NCBI GenBank assembly: GCA_964196195.1
Contig: CAXMSE010000041.1
Coordinates: forward strand, 1 to 64,000
Reading direction: 5' to 3'
DNA length: 64,000 bases
DNA from: OFTM10 sp964196195
GTDB taxonomy: Bacteria; Actinomycetota; Acidimicrobiia; Acidimicrobiales; Aldehydirespiratoraceae
A model generated the notes under the pieces. That model saw only the letters and a list, made by a program, of their open reading frames with translations. It did no database searches and was not told the origin of the DNA. The position numbers and the translations under genes are program-made. Positions 62,497-64,000 of the stretch are shown piece after piece; the first letter of the stretch is position 1, and every line of letters begins with the position of its first letter.

Positions 62497-63861
62497 ATGG
62501 CCGATTACAGCAAGGTCTTACTCGACGAATCCGAGATGCCCACCCAGTGGTACAACGTCATCCCCGACCTGCCGTCGCCTCCCCCGCCGCCCCTCCATCC
62601 CGGCACCCACGAGCCCATCGGCCCCGACGACCTCGCCCCCCTGTTCCCGATGGCGCTGATCATGCAGGAAGTATCGAACGAGTCCTACATCGATATCCCC
62701 GGTGGCGTGCTCGACGTCTATAGGCTGTGGCGCCCGAGCCCCTTGTTTCGGGCCCGCCGCCTCGAACAACTGCTCGATACCCCGGCCAAGATCTTCTACA
62801 AGTACGAAGGGGTGAGCCCGGCCGGATCCCACAAGCCCAACACGTCGGTGCCCCAGGCCTACTACAACCACCAGGAGGGCATCACCAAGCTCACCACCGA
62901 GACCGGAGCCGGCCAGTGGGGCAGTGCGCTTGCCTTCGCAACCGCCCAGTACGGCATCGAATGTGAGGTGTGGCAGGTCGCCGCGTCGTTCAAGACCAAG
63001 CCCCACCGCAAGACGATGATGGAGATATGGGGCGCCACGGTCCACCCGAGTCCGTCGGATCTCACCGAGTTCGGACGCTCCCTTCTGGCCGAAGACCCCG
63101 ACCATCCGGGAAGCCTGGGTATCGCCATCTCCGAGGCGGTTTCAGCAGCAGTGGCCGACCCCAACACGCGCTACGCGCTCGGCTCGGTCCTCAACCACGT
63201 CCTCCTCCACCAGACGATCATCGGCGAGGAGGCCCTACTCCAGATGGCCAAGGTCGGCGAGACCCCCGACCTCCTGGTGGGCTGCACCGGCGGTGGTTCC
63301 AACTTCGGCGGCCTGAGCTTCCCGTTCCTCCGCGAGAAGTTGAAGGGCAACATGAATCCCACCATCCGCTGTGTGGAGCCCGCAGCCTGCCCGTCGATGA
63401 GCAGGGGCGAATACCGCTACGACTTCGGCGACACCGCTGGGATGACGCCATTGGTGAAGATGCACACGCTCGGCCACCAGTTCATCCCCGACCCGATCCA
63501 TGCTGGCGGACTCCGCTACCACGGCATGTCGCCGCTCGTGTCGCACCTCTACGAGAGCGATCTTGTGGAGGTCGAATCGGTCGGCCAGACGGAGTGTTTC
63601 ACCGCGGCGCTCCAGTTCGCCCGCAGCGAAGGAATCGTGCCCGCCCCCGAGCCCACCCACGCGATCGCCGCGGCCATCCGTGAGGCGATGCGCTGCAAGG
63701 AATCCGGCGAGGAGAAGACGATCCTCACCGCCCTCTGCGGGCACGGCCATCTCGACCTCGCGGCCTACGAGCAGTTTCTCGCCGGAGAGATAGTCGACCA
63801 CGAGCTGTCCGACGATGTAATCGCCGCGGCTCTCGCCCAGGTGCCGGTGCTCGACGGCTGA
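62497..63861 (+). CDS. trpB2: Tryptophan synthase beta chain, TrpB2 type
   Basis: About 454 residues; a GTG precedes the ATG at 62497. Longer than TrpB1 at the N-terminus (MPTQWYNVIPDLPSPPPPPL), which marks TrpB2. PLP lysine in PAGSHKPNTS, ETGAGQWGSALAFA for catalysis, GCTGGGSNFGG phosphate cup, and a C-terminal TALCGHGHLDL. Makes tryptophan from serine and indole. No trpA is nearby, consistent with TrpB2 often acting alone. Confidence 0.92.
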   Translation: MADYSKVLLDESEMPTQWYNVIPDLPSPPPPPLHPGTHEPIGPDDLAPLFPMALIMQEVSNESYIDIPGGVLDVYRLWRPSPLFRARRLEQLLDTPAKIFYKYEGVSPAGSHKPNTSVPQAYYNHQEGITKLTTETGAGQWGSALAFATAQYGIECEVWQVAASFKTKPHRKTMMEIWGATVHPSPSDLTEFGRSLLAEDPDHPGSLGIAISEAVSAAVADPNTRYALGSVLNHVLLHQTIIGEEALLQMAKVGETPDLLVGCTGGGSNFGGLSFPFLREKLKGNMNPTIRCVEPAACPSMSRGEYRYDFGDTAGMTPLVKMHTLGHQFIPDPIHAGGLRYHGMSPLVSHLYESDLVEVESVGQTECFTAALQFARSEGIVPAPEPTHAIAAAIREAMRCKESGEEKTILTALCGHGHLDLAAYEQFLAGEIVDHELSDDVIAAALAQVPVLDG

Positions 63862-63889
63862 ACCGCTGACCACTCCGTAGCATGCGGGG

Positions 63890-64000
63890 ATGGTTGCCTT
63901 CCGACTCCGGACAGAGATTGATCAGCTGGCCCTGATCGAACTGCCCTGGGATCAAGCCTTGGCCGACTGGCCCGACGAGCTGTCGATCCGCCTGCCTGAG
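63890..64000 (+). CDS. Start of a probable DUF4032 protein (runs off the window)
   Basis: ATG at 63890 gives 37 residues before the edge (VAFRLRTEIDQLALIELPWD, then QALADWPDELSIRLPE). The LPWDxxLxxW pattern matches the opening of actinobacterial DUF4032 proteins (recall, not searched). The C-terminus is not visible. Confidence 0.5.
   Translation, partial: MVAFRLRTEIDQLALIELPWDQALADWPDELSIRLPE

Overview
The window is high-GC DNA from an actinomycete-type bacterium, most probably a member of the class Acidimicrobiia (inference). The evidence is a mycothiol ligase (MshC-type), phosphatidylinositol-mannoside genes (PIP synthase, PatA-like, PimA-like), an InhA-like enoyl-ACP reductase, a PdxS/PdxT-YebC-RuvCAB-QueA block and F420-type LLM oxidoreductases. 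No rRNA, tRNA, CRISPR array, phage gene or intact transposase/integrase was seen.

Layout. (1) 1-341: 5' part of hpt (minus strand). (2) 342-13331: an accessory block whose genes are all on the minus strand. It is cut into four segments by short direct repeats, each resembling the last codons of the neighbouring gene queA. The segments carry a SnoaL/methyltransferase/PadR group, a decayed two-subunit 2-oxoacid dehydrogenase E1, a large adenylate-cyclase/ATPase regulator, and an ECF sigma/anti-sigma sensor pair. (3) 13294-32193: core minus-strand genes: mshC-plsC, thrS-HIT-hyp-pgsA-patA-pimA, lemA with a degenerate M48-like protein and a DUF3048 lipoprotein, pdxS-pdxT, yebC, then ruvC-ruvA-ruvB-queA. 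A plus-strand group (DUF218, ABC-2 transporter, SDR) sits between yebC and ruvC. (4) 32285-35951: InhA-like FabI, a metallophosphoesterase, a YHS-like protein and an ArsR-AHSA1 pair. (5) 35957-48267: a second accessory block, again with all main genes on the minus strand. It is cut by five copies of a repeat that encodes the last ~27 codons of an acyl-CoA dehydrogenase whose body is absent. Its cargo is an LLM oxidoreductase, a 1102-aa cyclase/ATPase, the nickel-pincer cofactor genes larE-larB-larC, and a cyclase/ATPase with a crotonase. (6) 48265-64000: EamA transporter, two CNNM/CorC proteins, a heterodimeric ABC exporter with a third ATPase, thiamine pyrophosphokinase, a secreted trypsin-like protease, an M23 peptidase, a dienelactone hydrolase, membrane proteins, a shortened SDR, a TrpB2-type tryptophan synthase beta chain and the start of a probable DUF4032 protein.

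The strongest novel signal is the shared architecture of blocks 2 and 5. Each looks like an integron-style array: one to a few genes followed by a recombination-site-like repeat, in one orientation. The repeats are not attC-like; they mimic the 3' end of a chromosomal gene (queA in one array, an acyl-CoA dehydrogenase in the other). In the second array most repeats also carry a tail with an actinobacterial DnaA-box-like word and a small hairpin. No recombinase is encoded in the window, so any enzyme must act from elsewhere.
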